From Deltaproteobacteria bacterium (GTDB taxonomy: Bacteria > Myxococcota > Kuafuiibacteriia > Kuafuiibacteriales > Kuafuiibacteriaceae): a DNA stretch of 64,000 nucleotides. How positions within the stretch are numbered: position 1 is the first letter of the stretch; every line of letters starts with the position of its first letter. Location: positions 1 to 64,000 of the forward strand of contig WYAZ01000066.1 of NCBI GenBank assembly GCA_011526105.1. Reading direction: 5' to 3'. The notes beneath the pieces are model-generated. The model saw only the letters and a list, made by a program, of their open reading frames with translations, was not told the DNA's origin and ran no database searches. Of the stretch, positions 28,176 to 37,279 are shown piece by piece. A program made the translations under genes and the position numbers.

Positions 28176-29051
28176 ATGGCTATCTACATAGACAAGAACA
28201 CGAGAGTCCTGGTCCAAGGCATCACGGGGGCCGCGGGCTCCTTCCACGCGAAGCAGTGCATCGAGTACGGCACCCGCGTGGTCGGGGGCGTGACCCCCGG
28301 CAAGGGCGGGCAGCGCTTCGAGGAGCGAGTGCCGATCTTCAATACGGTGAGCGAGGCCAAAGAGGCCACGAACGCCAACGCGAGTGTCATCTTCGTCCCG
28401 CCGCCCTTCGCAGCGGACGCCATCATGGAGGCGGTCGACGCCGGCATCGAGCTCATCATCACCATCACTGAAGGCATCCCGGTCAACGACATGATCAAGG
28501 TCGTGCGCTTCATGGAAGGGCGCTCGAGCGTGCTCGTGGGGCCCAACTGCCCGGGTGTGATCACCCCGGGGCAGTCCAAGATCGGCATCATGCCGGGTCA
28601 CATCCACAAGCCGGGCCGGGTGGGCGTCGTGTCCCGCTCGGGGACGCTCACCTACGAGGCGGTCGGTCAGCTCACGCAGCTCGGCATCGGGCAGTCCACC
28701 TGCGTGGGTATCGGAGGAGACCCGGTCAACGGCACCAACTTCATCGACGTGCTCGAGCGCTTCAACGCCGATCCGGACACCGACGCGGTCATCATGATCG
28801 GAGAAATCGGAGGCTCCGCCGAGGAGCGTGCGGCCGACTACATTCGGCGCGAGTTCAAGAAGCCCATCGCGGGGTTCATCGCAGGCAAGACCGCTCCGCC
28901 CGGCAAGCGCATGGGGCACGCGGGGGCGATCATCGCGGGGGGCAAGGGCACCGCGGACGAGAAGACCGCGGCCATGGAAGCGGCGGGGGTGAAGATGGCG
29001 CCCACGCCGGCCCAGCTCGGAGTCACACTCAAGGCTGCGATGGGGGGCTGA
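28176..29051 (+). CDS. sucD: Succinyl-CoA synthetase alpha subunit
   Basis: A protein of 291 residues that carries the phosphohistidine of the complex with SucC. The CoA-binding Rossmann motif [13 protein letters not shown] is at about 13-25 and the phosphorylated histidine is His248 in MGHAGAI. The stop codon overlaps the next start by one base (TGATG). It should convert succinyl-CoA, ADP and phosphate to succinate, CoA and ATP. Confidence 0.97.
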   Translation: MAIYIDKNTRVLVQGITGAAGSFHAKQCIEYGTRVVGGVTPGKGGQRFEERVPIFNTVSEAKEATNANASVIFVPPPFAADAIMEAVDAGIELIITITEGIPVNDMIKVVRFMEGRSSVLVGPNCPGVITPGQSKIGIMPGHIHKPGRVGVVSRSGTLTYEAVGQLTQLGIGQSTCVGIGGDPVNGTNFIDVLERFNADPDTDAVIMIGEIGGSAEERAADYIRREFKKPIAGFIAGKTAPPGKRMGHAGAIIAGGKGTADEKTAAMEAAGVKMAPTPAQLGVTLKAAMGG

Positions 29052-29518
29052 TGGGACAGTACGATCCAAAGAAACCGAGCGCGTTCAACCCGGTCAACAT
29101 CGCGATTGTGCTCGGGCTGGCGGCCTTGGGTTACGGGGGTGCCTTCTATCTGCCGCACTGGTGGCCGGTGTGGCAGCTCAGCGGGATCATGCACGGCATT
29201 GGCAACGAGGCGTATCGCGAAACCGACGACATCAAGCTCATGGAGAAGCTGCTGAAGGAAGCGAAGCGCACCAAACTCGGGCTCACGGAGGAGAACTTCA
29301 CGATCGAGCGAGAACCTTACCCTCCGGAAGAGCTGCAGGCCGACCGAAACGGAAAGCCGTTCACGGACAGTGGGCGGAAGCTGCTCGAGAAGCGCGGAAA
29401 GTCCATCAGCGTCTATCTGGACCACAGCGTCGATGCCAAGTGGCCGCTGCTCGACAAGTGGACGACGCTCTCCTTTCGCCGGACCGTGACCACCGACCTC
29501 TCCACTATCGATTGGTGA
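29051..29518 (+). CDS. Small single-pass membrane protein, unknown
   Basis: A protein of 155 residues coupled to sucD by a one-base overlap and followed seven bases later by pyrB. It has one hydrophobic segment at about 17-36 (NIAIVLGLAALGYGGAFYLP) and then a charged domain of about 110 residues with no motif I recognise. The topology is probably N-in with the globular part outside the cytoplasm, though I cannot prove it. Its tight coupling on both sides suggests it is a genuine, conserved gene; no function can be assigned. Confidence 0.75.
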   Translation: MGQYDPKKPSAFNPVNIAIVLGLAALGYGGAFYLPHWWPVWQLSGIMHGIGNEAYRETDDIKLMEKLLKEAKRTKLGLTEENFTIEREPYPPEELQADRNGKPFTDSGRKLLEKRGKSISVYLDHSVDAKWPLLDKWTTLSFRRTVTTDLSTIDW

Positions 29519-29525
29519 CCAGCTC

Positions 29526-30500
29526 ATGGGACTCTCAGACTCGACTCGGCACCACCTGCTCGGGATCGAGTCTTTGGAGGCTTCCGAGATCCTCCGCATC
29601 CTGAGACGGGCGCGCGAGTTCCGCGAAGTCCAAAGGGGCACCGCGACCTTCGCCCGCAGCCTCGAAGGCGTGTCGCTCGTGACCATGTTCTACGAGAACA
29701 GCACTCGCACTCGGGTCAGCTTCGAGCTCGCGGCTCAAAAGCTCGGGGCGCAGGTCGTGAGTGTGTCGGCAGCGGGCAGCAGCGTCGCCAAGGGCGAGTC
29801 GCTCTGGGACACCGGCCGGACCTTCGGGGCCATGGACCCCGGCATCGTGGTCATGCGGCACCCCTCCTCGGGCGCTGCGCTCCTGCTGGCGCGGGCGGTC
29901 GAGAGCGTCTCGGTGGCCACGCGCGTCGTGAACGCGGGCGATGGCGCGCATGAACACCCCACGCAGGCCCTGCTCGATGCGCTCACGCTGACTGACCGGC
30001 TCGGTCTCGACCTCGAGGGCCGGACCATCGCGATCGTGGGCGACATCGCGCACTCGCGTGTCGCGCGCTCCAACCTCTTTCTGCTCGGTAAGCTGGGGGC
30101 GAAGGTCTTGCTCTCGGGGCCGCGCGTACTGGTGCCCAAGGCCCTCGAGTCGCTGGCCCCCAATGTGGAGATCGTGCGCGGCATCGATCAGGCCATCGAG
30201 CGAGCCGACGCGCTGATGATGCTGCGCGTGCAGTTCGAGCGCATGGCGGGGCCACCACCTTTTCCCAGTCTCTCGGACTACGCCCGCGAGTTCGGTCTCA
30301 GCGTCGAGCGGGCGTCTCGGCTGAAGCCCGACGCTTTCGTGATGCACCCGGGCCCAATGAATCGCGGCATCGAGATCGAGCCCGAGGTCGCCGACGGCCC
30401 GGTCTCGGTGGTGGCCCATCAAGTCCGGAACGGCATCGCAGCACGTATGGCGGTTCTCGAGCGCGCGGCGGGCGCGGGCCCCTGGGCGGAGGGCGCATGA
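29526..30500 (+). CDS. pyrB: Aspartate carbamoyltransferase catalytic subunit
   Basis: A protein of 324 residues that condenses carbamoyl phosphate and aspartate in pyrimidine synthesis. Motifs: STRTR (carbamoyl-phosphate site), AKGES loop, HPTQALLD, and the C-terminal HPGPMNRG. It overlaps the downstream pyrC-like gene by four bases. No regulatory pyrI is present. The pairing with a metal-site-degenerate dihydroorotase resembles the Pseudomonas PyrB-PyrC' class, in which the dead dihydroorotase is structural. Confidence 0.96.
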   Translation: MGLSDSTRHHLLGIESLEASEILRILRRAREFREVQRGTATFARSLEGVSLVTMFYENSTRTRVSFELAAQKLGAQVVSVSAAGSSVAKGESLWDTGRTFGAMDPGIVVMRHPSSGAALLLARAVESVSVATRVVNAGDGAHEHPTQALLDALTLTDRLGLDLEGRTIAIVGDIAHSRVARSNLFLLGKLGAKVLLSGPRVLVPKALESLAPNVEIVRGIDQAIERADALMMLRVQFERMAGPPPFPSLSDYAREFGLSVERASRLKPDAFVMHPGPMNRGIEIEPEVADGPVSVVAHQVRNGIAARMAVLERAAGAGPWAEGA

Positions 30501-31783
30501 ACATCCGCATCGACTCCGTTCGCCTCTTCGACCCCGGACGCGGCATCGACGCGCCCGGCCGTTCGGTGCTCATCGAAGGAGACCGCATCCGGTCCCTCGA
30601 TGCGGCGGGGCAAAAGGCCGAGCGCTGCATCGAGGGCCGAGGCCTCTGGCTCGTGCCGGGGCTCGTCGATCTTCGCGCGCACCTCGGTGAGCCCGGTTTC
30701 ACCAAGAGCGAGACCATCGAGACCGCCGGTCAGGCGGCGGCGCTGGGTGGCTTCACCACCGTCGTGGCCATGCCGACCACCGAACCCACGATCGATCGAG
30801 TCGAGGTCGTGGAGCTGGTCGCCTCGCGGGCTCGAACGTCTCAGGCGGTGCGGGTCTTGCCGGCGGGTGCGCTCTCGGTGGGGCGCGAGGGCAAGCGGTT
30901 GTCGGAGATGAGCAAGCTCCGGTCGGCGGGCTGCGTCGCCTTTACCGAGGCGGATCGGCCGGTCCGGGATAGCCAACTCTTGCGGTACGCACTCGAGACC
31001 GCGGGTGAGATCGGGGTGCCGATCATCAGCCACGCGGACGACGAGACCCTCTCGCTCGGCGGCGTGATGCACGAAGGACTGGTCTCCACCCGGCTCGCCC
31101 TCGCCGGAATCCCCAGCGCGGCGGAAGCGGTCGGGGTCGCAAGGGACCTCGCCCTCGCCGAGCTCACCGGGGCTCGGCTGCACTTCGCCCGTCTCTCTTC
31201 CGCGCTCAGCGTAGATCTCGTTCGGCAGGCGAGGCGGCGTGAGGTTCGGGTCACGGCCGAGGTCAGTCCGCTGCACCTGCTCCTCAACGACACCGCCTTG
31301 CTCGGCTACGACACCCGCGCGAAGCTTCATCCTCCTCTGCGGGCGGAGTCGGATCGTCAGGCGCTCTTGGCTGGGCTGCGCGACGGCACCATCGACGCCG
31401 TGGTGAGCGACCACCTCGCGCGATCTACGCTCGAGAAGAACACCGAGCTCGACCGAGCCGCGGCCGGATCCATCGGTCTCGAGACCACGCTCTCGGTCGT
31501 GCTCGGTCTGGTCTGGGGCGGGGAACTCACGCTCGAACGAGCGATTTCTGTGCTCACGCGTGGGCCCGCGGACGTGCTGGGTATGGACGAGCTCGGACGC
31601 CTCGTGGAGGGTGGGGTGGCGGACATGACGCTCATCGACCCCGAGTTGCCTCTGTCGGTGAATCCGGCGGAGCTCCGCTCCAAGTCCCAGAATACCCCGC
31701 TCCTTGGGCGGGCCTTTCGTGGTCGGTCGGTCTTGACCATCGCCGCCGGGCGCACCACGTATCGGCACGAGTCCTTGGCATGA
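30497..31783 (+). CDS. pyrC: Dihydroorotase-like protein with lost metal ligands (PyrC'-like)
   Basis: A protein of 428 residues with the type I dihydroorotase fold: GEPGFTKSETIETAG, GGFTTVVAMPTT and PPLRAESDRQAL. The usual HxH metal motif is RAH, with Arg60 in place of the first His. The HxST histidine is Arg232 (FARLSS), and DHAPH reads DHLAR. Asp305, His179 and the position of Asp153 are kept. By comparison with Aquifex dihydroorotase (His61, His63, Asp153, His180, His232, Asp305) at least two ligands are missing, so catalysis is unlikely. In Pseudomonas such PyrC' proteins are needed to assemble active PyrB; the same role is likely here because pyrB overlaps it. A second, active dihydroorotase should exist elsewhere. 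Confidence 0.88.
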   Translation: MNIRIDSVRLFDPGRGIDAPGRSVLIEGDRIRSLDAAGQKAERCIEGRGLWLVPGLVDLRAHLGEPGFTKSETIETAGQAAALGGFTTVVAMPTTEPTIDRVEVVELVASRARTSQAVRVLPAGALSVGREGKRLSEMSKLRSAGCVAFTEADRPVRDSQLLRYALETAGEIGVPIISHADDETLSLGGVMHEGLVSTRLALAGIPSAAEAVGVARDLALAELTGARLHFARLSSALSVDLVRQARRREVRVTAEVSPLHLLLNDTALLGYDTRAKLHPPLRAESDRQALLAGLRDGTIDAVVSDHLARSTLEKNTELDRAAAGSIGLETTLSVVLGLVWGGELTLERAISVLTRGPADVLGMDELGRLVEGGVADMTLIDPELPLSVNPAELRSKSQNTPLLGRAFRGRSVLTIAAGRTTYRHESLA

Positions 31784-32922
31784 AGAGAGAGACAGCACGC
31801 CCCGGAATCTTGGCCCTCAGCGACGGCACACTCTTTCGCGGCGAGGCCATCGGCGCGAGCGGCACCCGCGTGGGTGAGGTGGTCTTCACGACCTCTCACT
31901 CCGGCTACCAGGAGGTGCTCTCCGACCCTTCGTATGCCGACCAGATCGTCACCATGACGGTGAGCGAGATCGGAAACGTCGGCGTCAATCGCGAGGACCT
32001 CGAGAGCGATCGCATTCAGGCCAGCGGCATGCTCGTGCGCTCCTCGCTGCCCACGCCCTCGAACTGGCGCGCCGAGGAAGGGTTGCACGACTACCTGGAG
32101 CGCGAGGGTGTGGTCGCGCTCTCCGGGATCGATACTCGGGCGCTCGTGCTCCACATCCGCGAGACCGGAGCGCAGATGGGGACCATCTCCACCGACCTGA
32201 GTGACGTCAACGGGCTTCTCGGAAAGGCGCGCGATGCAGGCTCGATGGTCGGGCGTGATCTCGCCCGTACGGTCACGACCAAAGCCGGGTATCGCTTCTT
32301 TGAGCCACCCTCGGCGCTTCAAGGTCTGAGTGATCTCGGCGGGGCAACGCGTCCCGTGAAGGTGCTCGTCTACGACTTCGGCGTGAAGAAGAGCATCCTT
32401 CGCCGCCTCGTCGAGCGTGGCGCCGAGGTTCACGTGGTGCCTGCGACCACCTCGGCCGCCGACGCCCTCGCGGCGCGACCACACGGGGTCCTGTTCTCCA
32501 ACGGGCCCGGCGACCCCGAGCCTTGCACCTACGCCATCGAAGCGGCGCGCGGGCTCATGGGCAAGACCCCGCTCATGGGCATTTGTCTCGGGCATCAGAT
32601 CTTGGGTCTCGCCTACGGCGCTCGCACCTTCAAGCTCAAGTTCGGGCATCGTGGGAGCAATCAGCCCGTCAGGCACGAGCCGAGCGGCAAGGTGCTGATC
32701 ACGTCGCAGAACCACGGCTTCGCGATCGATCCGGCGAGCTTTCCGGCGAACAGCGGCGTCGAGCTGACGGAGTATAACCTGAACGATGGCACGCTCGCGG
32801 GCTTCGAAGCGAAGCGCGACCGAGTGCTCGCCGTGCAGTATCATCCCGAGGCCTCACCGGGTCCCCACGACGCCAGCGACGCCTTTGGTCGCTTCATCGA
32901 GCTCTGTCGCTCGGTGATCTGA
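31780..32922 (+). CDS. carA: Carbamoyl-phosphate synthase small (glutaminase) chain
   Basis: A protein of 380 residues that hydrolyses glutamine and passes ammonia to CarB. The N-terminal domain has SGYQEVLSDPSYADQIV. The class I glutaminase domain has GICLGHQILG (nucleophile Cys269) and QYHPEASPGPHD (His355 and Glu357). The start overlaps the pyrC-like stop (ATGA). carB is not in the window. Together with pyrB it supplies the first two steps of pyrimidine synthesis. Confidence 0.97.
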   Translation: MKRETARPGILALSDGTLFRGEAIGASGTRVGEVVFTTSHSGYQEVLSDPSYADQIVTMTVSEIGNVGVNREDLESDRIQASGMLVRSSLPTPSNWRAEEGLHDYLEREGVVALSGIDTRALVLHIRETGAQMGTISTDLSDVNGLLGKARDAGSMVGRDLARTVTTKAGYRFFEPPSALQGLSDLGGATRPVKVLVYDFGVKKSILRRLVERGAEVHVVPATTSAADALAARPHGVLFSNGPGDPEPCTYAIEAARGLMGKTPLMGICLGHQILGLAYGARTFKLKFGHRGSNQPVRHEPSGKVLITSQNHGFAIDPASFPANSGVELTEYNLNDGTLAGFEAKRDRVLAVQYHPEASPGPHDASDAFGRFIELCRSVI

Positions 32923-32923
32923 G

Positions 32924-33565
32924 ATGCGGATCCACGCACGATTCGGCGCGCCGCTCCTCATGGCCGTCCTCGAATCCTGCGCGCATGCGCCCGGCCCCGA
33001 GGCTGTCGCCGATCAGTACCGTCGGGCGTGGGTCGAGGGTGACGCCGAGGGGCTGCGTGCCCTTTCCACGCCCCAATACCGTGACCGGGTCGAGGCTCAG
33101 CGCTTGCGCACTTGGCTCGCGGGCTCGTCGCGCCCCATGCCCTCCGTGGCCACCGCCACCGCGACGGTGCACCGCGCCCGCGTTCGCTTTTCGGACGGGA
33201 TGCAGCTCGAGCTCGTGCGACGAGGGCAGCGCTGGATCGTCGAGCGCGGCGGCCCCGATCCGGACGAGGACAACTCTGCGCTTGGGGCCCTGCGACGTTT
33301 TCTCGCGGCCGCCCTGGCCGATGACCTCGAAGCGGTCCGAGGTTTCATGCCGGCGTCGGCCCGTGCACGCTTCACCGCCGATGAGGCGCTCCATGCCCAT
33401 CTGGTCTTGGAACGCGCGCGCATCCGCGAGGTTCAACGGCACCTTCAGGCGGGGGCGCCGGAGCTTCGAGGCACCGACCGCGTCGCCGAGGTCGTCTACG
33501 CCTCGGGGCGGGCGGCCCGGCTCGAGCTCGAGGAGGGCGCGTGGCGAGTGCTGGACCTGGAGTAA
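32924..33565 (+). CDS. Possible lipoprotein, unknown
   Basis: A protein of 213 residues starting two bases after the carA stop. The N-terminus is a short hydrophobic stretch ending LESC, an imperfect lipobox (Glu at -2). The remainder is an alpha/beta region reminiscent of NTF2-like or Lumazine-binding-like folds (two halves each with a strand-rich SDGMQLELVRRGQRWIVER pattern), but I cannot name the family. It is probably co-transcribed with the pyrimidine genes by proximity; there is no functional link visible. Confidence 0.6.
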   Translation: MRIHARFGAPLLMAVLESCAHAPGPEAVADQYRRAWVEGDAEGLRALSTPQYRDRVEAQRLRTWLAGSSRPMPSVATATATVHRARVRFSDGMQLELVRRGQRWIVERGGPDPDEDNSALGALRRFLAAALADDLEAVRGFMPASARARFTADEALHAHLVLERARIREVQRHLQAGAPELRGTDRVAEVVYASGRAARLELEEGAWRVLDLE

Positions 33566-33609
33566 TCCCCGGGGTTTCAGCTCCGGAGTTGCCTCGCCCG
33601 GCGGCGCGG

Positions 33610-36111
33610 GTGATCTTCGCGATCGTGCCTTCGTGCTCGCGCTCATGGGCCTCCTTGGCCCTCGTTGTCGCGCTGTCCACCCTGGGCGTGGGTCTGCTTC
33701 CTCGCATCGCGGCGGCCGCTGATCCCGCACTCTCCGTCGAGGTCGAGCTGGAGAGGCGTGTGCTCGGACCGAAAGACCAGACGAAGCTCCAGGTCACGGT
33801 GGAAGTTCCAGCCGGATGGCACCTCTGGGCCTTCAACCCCGGTGAGGGCCCAAAGCCCCTCCGCATCGAGCTGGATGATCCCGAACTGCGCCTCGAGGGT
33901 GAGTGGCACGGCCCCGGTCCGGTGAGTGTGTTTGACCGGGGCTTTGCGCGCGAGCTTCTTCAGTATGAGTCCGGCCGGCTCGTCTTCGAGCGTCGCGTTC
34001 GTCTGCTCGAAGGGGCGGCGGTGGGCTCGCGCGTCGTCCCCGTGACGCTGCTCGGCCAGATTTGCACGGAAGGCAGCTGCATCGATCAGAAGATCCTGAA
34101 GTCTTTCTCGCTCGACGTGGAGCCCGCGCCCACCGGCAGCGTCCCCGGCCCGATGCTCGGCGGGCCGCTCGAAGTGGTGGAGGGTTATGAACGCCCCGCA
34201 GAGGCCGCGGCCAAGGACGCGCGCTCTGCTCCCAAGGGCGACGCCGCCCCGCCGATGGGTGAGGGCCTCTGGTCTTTCTTGCTCATCGCGTTCCTCGCCG
34301 GGCTCGGCGCCCTGGCGACGCCATGTGTGTTCCCGGCCATCCCGCTGACCGTTTCGTTCTTCTCGAAGTTCTCGGAGGAGAACTTCGGGCGCGGGGCGAG
34401 GCTCGCGGCGTTCTACGCGATCTCGATGGTGGTGGCTTTCACCTTCTTCGGGGTCTTGATGTCCGTGCTGTTCGGCGTCTCTGGCATCCAGCGATTCGCC
34501 GCTCATCCCTGGTTCAACCTCGTCCTTGCCCTCGTGCTCGTCTTCTTCTCGCTCAACCTGCTGGGCATGTTCGAGATCCGAACGCCGGCGTTCCTTCTGG
34601 GCTTCACCAACCGCCTCGAAGGCCGCTACGGTCCGGGCGCGCACGCCTCGAGCCAGCGCGGCGGCCTCAACGACTATCTCGCGGTCGGGGTGGCCGCGCT
34701 CACCGCCACGAGTGTCTTCTTCACTTGCACCGTCGCCTTCGTCGGTGTGGTGCTCGTGGCGGCGGCCTCGGGCGATTGGTTCTGGCCCACGCTCGGCATG
34801 CTCGCTTTCTCGGCCGCGTTCGTACTTCCGTTCTTCTTGCTCGCGCTCTTCCCCCAGGCGGCGCGTCGGCTGCGCGGAAAACATGGCGGCTGGCTGGTGG
34901 TCACGCGTGTGACGCTCGGCTTCATCGAGCTGGCGGCGGCCACCAAGTTCTTCTCGAACGCCGACCTCGTCTTTGGCACGAACCTGCTCTCGCGCGATCT
35001 CGTCCTCTCGTTCTGGATCGCGAACTTCGCGCTCGCGGCCATGTTCCTCTTCGGCTGGCTGCGCTTGAAGGAAGGCGCAGATGCGCCTCCCTCGGAACCC
35101 GACGCCGCCATCAGCGTGCCCCGCATGCTCTTCGGCGCCGCAGTGCTCTCGTTCACGCTCGTGCTCGCGGCTGGTCTCTTCAAGGAGCGCCCGGTCGGCG
35201 GCTGGGTCGACGGGTGGTTGCCTCCGTCCACCTTGCCGGGCCAAAGCGCGATGGCCTCCGGTGGCTCGCCGGCCGCCGCACCCGGCGGTCTGCACTTCGT
35301 GCATGACCTCGCGGAAGGGCGGGCGCTGGCGAAGGCGTCGGGCAAGCTCGTCTTCGTCAACTACACCGGGTACACCTGCACCAACTGCCGCTACATGGAG
35401 GCTTCGGTCTTCCCGCTGCCGGGCATCCGCCGGCAGCTCGACTCGATGGTCCTCGTGGAGCTGTATACGGACGGGCTCGGCGAGAAGTACGACGCCGCGC
35501 GCGAAGACCAGCTCGAACGATTCGGCACCGCCGCGCTCCCCTTCTATTCGGTCGAGACTGCGGACGGCCGGGTGCTCGGCACCTTCCCCAGCTCCACGAA
35601 CGATCCGACGGAGTTCGAGCGATGGCTCGAGAAGAGCCGAAGCGAGGTCCTGCCCGCCGCGAGCCTCGCGCTCGTCCTGCGAACCACCTCCCTGGTCGAC
35701 GGCTCGTCTGTACCCGGGGTGGCCCCGGCCAAGTGGCACCTCGTGAACTTCTGGGCGACGTGGTGTGGCCCGTGCCGGGCGGAACTCACCGCCTTCATGG
35801 CCAAGGTGGGACGTGAACTCGAAGGGCAGGGCGGTCGTTTCGTGACGGTTGCGCTCGAGCCCGACGACTCCGTGCCCGAGGCCTTGGCCTTCTTGCGGCA
35901 GATCGGCGTGCCTGATCATGGGGCGCTGCGGCTGCCCGAGGATCCCCCCGCGGGCAGCGTCGATGAGCGGCTGGGCTTCCGCGGCTCCGTGCCCCACACC
36001 GCGCTGGTCGCTCCAGACGGCCGGGTGGTCTGGAGCAAGGCTTCTGCGCTCGAGGAGAGTGAGCTGCGCGCCGTCCTCACAGAGCATCTGGGGTTCGCGC
36101 GGGCCCGCTGA
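33610..36111 (+). CDS. dsbD: DsbD-type thiol:disulfide interchange protein fused to TlpA-like domain
   Basis: A protein of 833 residues from the GTG at 33610, chosen because it gives a signal peptide ending AAA-AD; the frame opens from 33541, overlapping the previous gene. Domains: an N-terminal DsbD-alpha-like domain with Cys152 and Cys157 (ICTEGSC); eight or so membrane helices with the paired cysteines Cys239 (TPCVFP) and Cys373 (FTCTVAF); a gamma thioredoxin with CTNC (Cys590 and Cys593); and an additional C-terminal TlpA/ResA-like thioredoxin with FWATWCGPCR (Cys719 and Cys722). It would carry electrons from cytosolic thioredoxin across the inner membrane. The extra domain is not part of standard DsbD (about 565 residues) and may be a built-in acceptor, for example for cytochrome maturation or peptide-disulfide reduction. 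Confidence 0.9.
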   Translation: MIFAIVPSCSRSWASLALVVALSTLGVGLLPRIAAAADPALSVEVELERRVLGPKDQTKLQVTVEVPAGWHLWAFNPGEGPKPLRIELDDPELRLEGEWHGPGPVSVFDRGFARELLQYESGRLVFERRVRLLEGAAVGSRVVPVTLLGQICTEGSCIDQKILKSFSLDVEPAPTGSVPGPMLGGPLEVVEGYERPAEAAAKDARSAPKGDAAPPMGEGLWSFLLIAFLAGLGALATPCVFPAIPLTVSFFSKFSEENFGRGARLAAFYAISMVVAFTFFGVLMSVLFGVSGIQRFAAHPWFNLVLALVLVFFSLNLLGMFEIRTPAFLLGFTNRLEGRYGPGAHASSQRGGLNDYLAVGVAALTATSVFFTCTVAFVGVVLVAAASGDWFWPTLGMLAFSAAFVLPFFLLALFPQAARRLRGKHGGWLVVTRVTLGFIELAAATKFFSNADLVFGTNLLSRDLVLSFWIANFALAAMFLFGWLRLKEGADAPPSEPDAAISVPRMLFGAAVLSFTLVLAAGLFKERPVGGWVDGWLPPSTLPGQSAMASGGSPAAAPGGLHFVHDLAEGRALAKASGKLVFVNYTGYTCTNCRYMEASVFPLPGIRRQLDSMVLVELYTDGLGEKYDAAREDQLERFGTAALPFYSVETADGRVLGTFPSSTNDPTEFERWLEKSRSEVLPAASLALVLRTTSLVDGSSVPGVAPAKWHLVNFWATWCGPCRAELTAFMAKVGRELEGQGGRFVTVALEPDDSVPEALAFLRQIGVPDHGALRLPEDPPAGSVDERLGFRGSVPHTALVAPDGRVVWSKASALEESELRAVLTEHLGFARAR

Positions 36112-36134
36112 CCCAGTGCGTCAACACACTGGGT
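36111..36134 (+). terminator. Hairpin after dsbD
   Basis: A perfect eight-base inverted repeat, ACCCAGTG (36111-36118) and CACTGGGT (36127-36134), with an eight-base loop, begins at the last base of the dsbD stop codon. It is followed by TTGCC and no T tract. It could be an intrinsic-like terminator, an RNA end-stabilising hairpin or an operator in front of accA, which begins at 36173. Confidence 0.5.
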
Positions 36135-36172
36135 TGCCTCCGGGCTCCCCGCGCGTGTAGAGCAGGGCTTCC

Positions 36173-37279
36173 ATGGTGAGCCGAGAGCTCGAATTCGAGC
36201 GCCCCCTCCTCGATCTCGAGCGCCAGATCGAGGCCTTGCGCCGAATTGCGGCCGGCACCGAGAACCTCGCCTCGGTGGTCGCCCCGGACAGCGACGGCAC
36301 CGGGGACCTCGCGGGCAGCGACGATCTCGCAGTGTCGTCCAGCCAGAGCCTCGAGGGCCAGATCGCCCTGCTCGAGGAAAAGGCCAGGGAGCTTGGGCAA
36401 GAGGTCTACAGCGGCCTCTCCAGGTGGCAGATCGTTCAGCTCTCGCGTCACCCGGACCGCCCGTACATCCGCGACTATCTCGACCGAACGTTCACCGACT
36501 TCGTCGAGCTCCACGGGGACCGCGCCTTCGCGGACGACGGCGCAATCCTCGGCGGCCTCGCTCGATTCGCCGGTGTCTCGGTGATGGTAATTGGACACGT
36601 GAAGGGACGCACCACGAAGGAGAACGTGGTCTGCAACTTCGGCATGGCCCGTCCAGAGGGCTACCGAAAGGCGATTCGCCTGATGCGCCTCGCGGAGCGC
36701 TTTCAGCTTCCCATCGTGACCCTCATCGACACCCCCGGCGCCTACCCGGGCATCGACGCCGAAGAGCGCGGCCAGGCCCAGGCGATCGCAGAGTCCATCG
36801 ATTGTATGGCGAGCCTCACCGTGCCGGTCGTCGCGGTGGTGATCGGAGAGGGCGGCAGCGGCGGCGCCCTCGCGATCGGGGTCGCGAACCGAGTGCTGAT
36901 GCTCGAGTACAGCACGTACTCGGTGATTTCGCCGGAGGCCTGCTCATCCATCCTCTTTCGCGACGCGAGCCACGCGCAGCGCGCCGCGGACGCGCTGCGT
37001 CTCACCGCGACGGACCTCCTGGGCTTTGAAGTCGTGGACCGAGTCGTCGAAGAGCCTTTTGGCGGCGCGCATCGGGATCCGCTCGATATGGCCGACCGGC
37101 TGAAGCGCGCCATCAAGCAAGAGCTGGCCGAGCTCAAGGGTCTGGACGGGGAGGCCCTTCGTTTGGACCGCTACGAGCGTTTTCGGCGCCTCGGCCGTTT
37201 CGAAGAGAGCGGCCACGCGGATCGCCGCAATGGCCACAGTACGGCTACGAACAGACCGGGATCACAGGGGCAGTCATGA
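36173..37279 (+). CDS. accA: Acetyl-CoA carboxylase carboxyltransferase alpha subunit
   Basis: A protein of 368 residues that transfers the carboxyl group from biotin to acetyl-CoA (with AccD) at the first step of fatty acid synthesis. Motifs: the N-terminal LEFERPLLDLERQI helix, RPYIRDYL, HGDRAFADD, RPEGYRKAIRLM, DTPGAYPG and GEGGSGGALAI. An acidic, Ser/Gly-rich insert of about 35 residues (about 26-60) separates the two N-terminal helices and is absent from the 319-residue E. coli protein. It overlaps hisC by four bases. Confidence 0.96.
   Translation: MVSRELEFERPLLDLERQIEALRRIAAGTENLASVVAPDSDGTGDLAGSDDLAVSSSQSLEGQIALLEEKARELGQEVYSGLSRWQIVQLSRHPDRPYIRDYLDRTFTDFVELHGDRAFADDGAILGGLARFAGVSVMVIGHVKGRTTKENVVCNFGMARPEGYRKAIRLMRLAERFQLPIVTLIDTPGAYPGIDAEERGQAQAIAESIDCMASLTVPVVAVVIGEGGSGGALAIGVANRVLMLEYSTYSVISPEACSSILFRDASHAQRAADALRLTATDLLGFEVVDRVVEEPFGGAHRDPLDMADRLKRAIKQELAELKGLDGEALRLDRYERFRRLGRFEESGHADRRNGHSTATNRPGSQGQS

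Noticed and set aside
33643-36087. An 814-codon open frame on the minus strand
   Set aside because: Antisense to dsbD, which has clear membrane helices and four paired-cysteine centres; the reverse product is Arg/Glu-rich without motifs.
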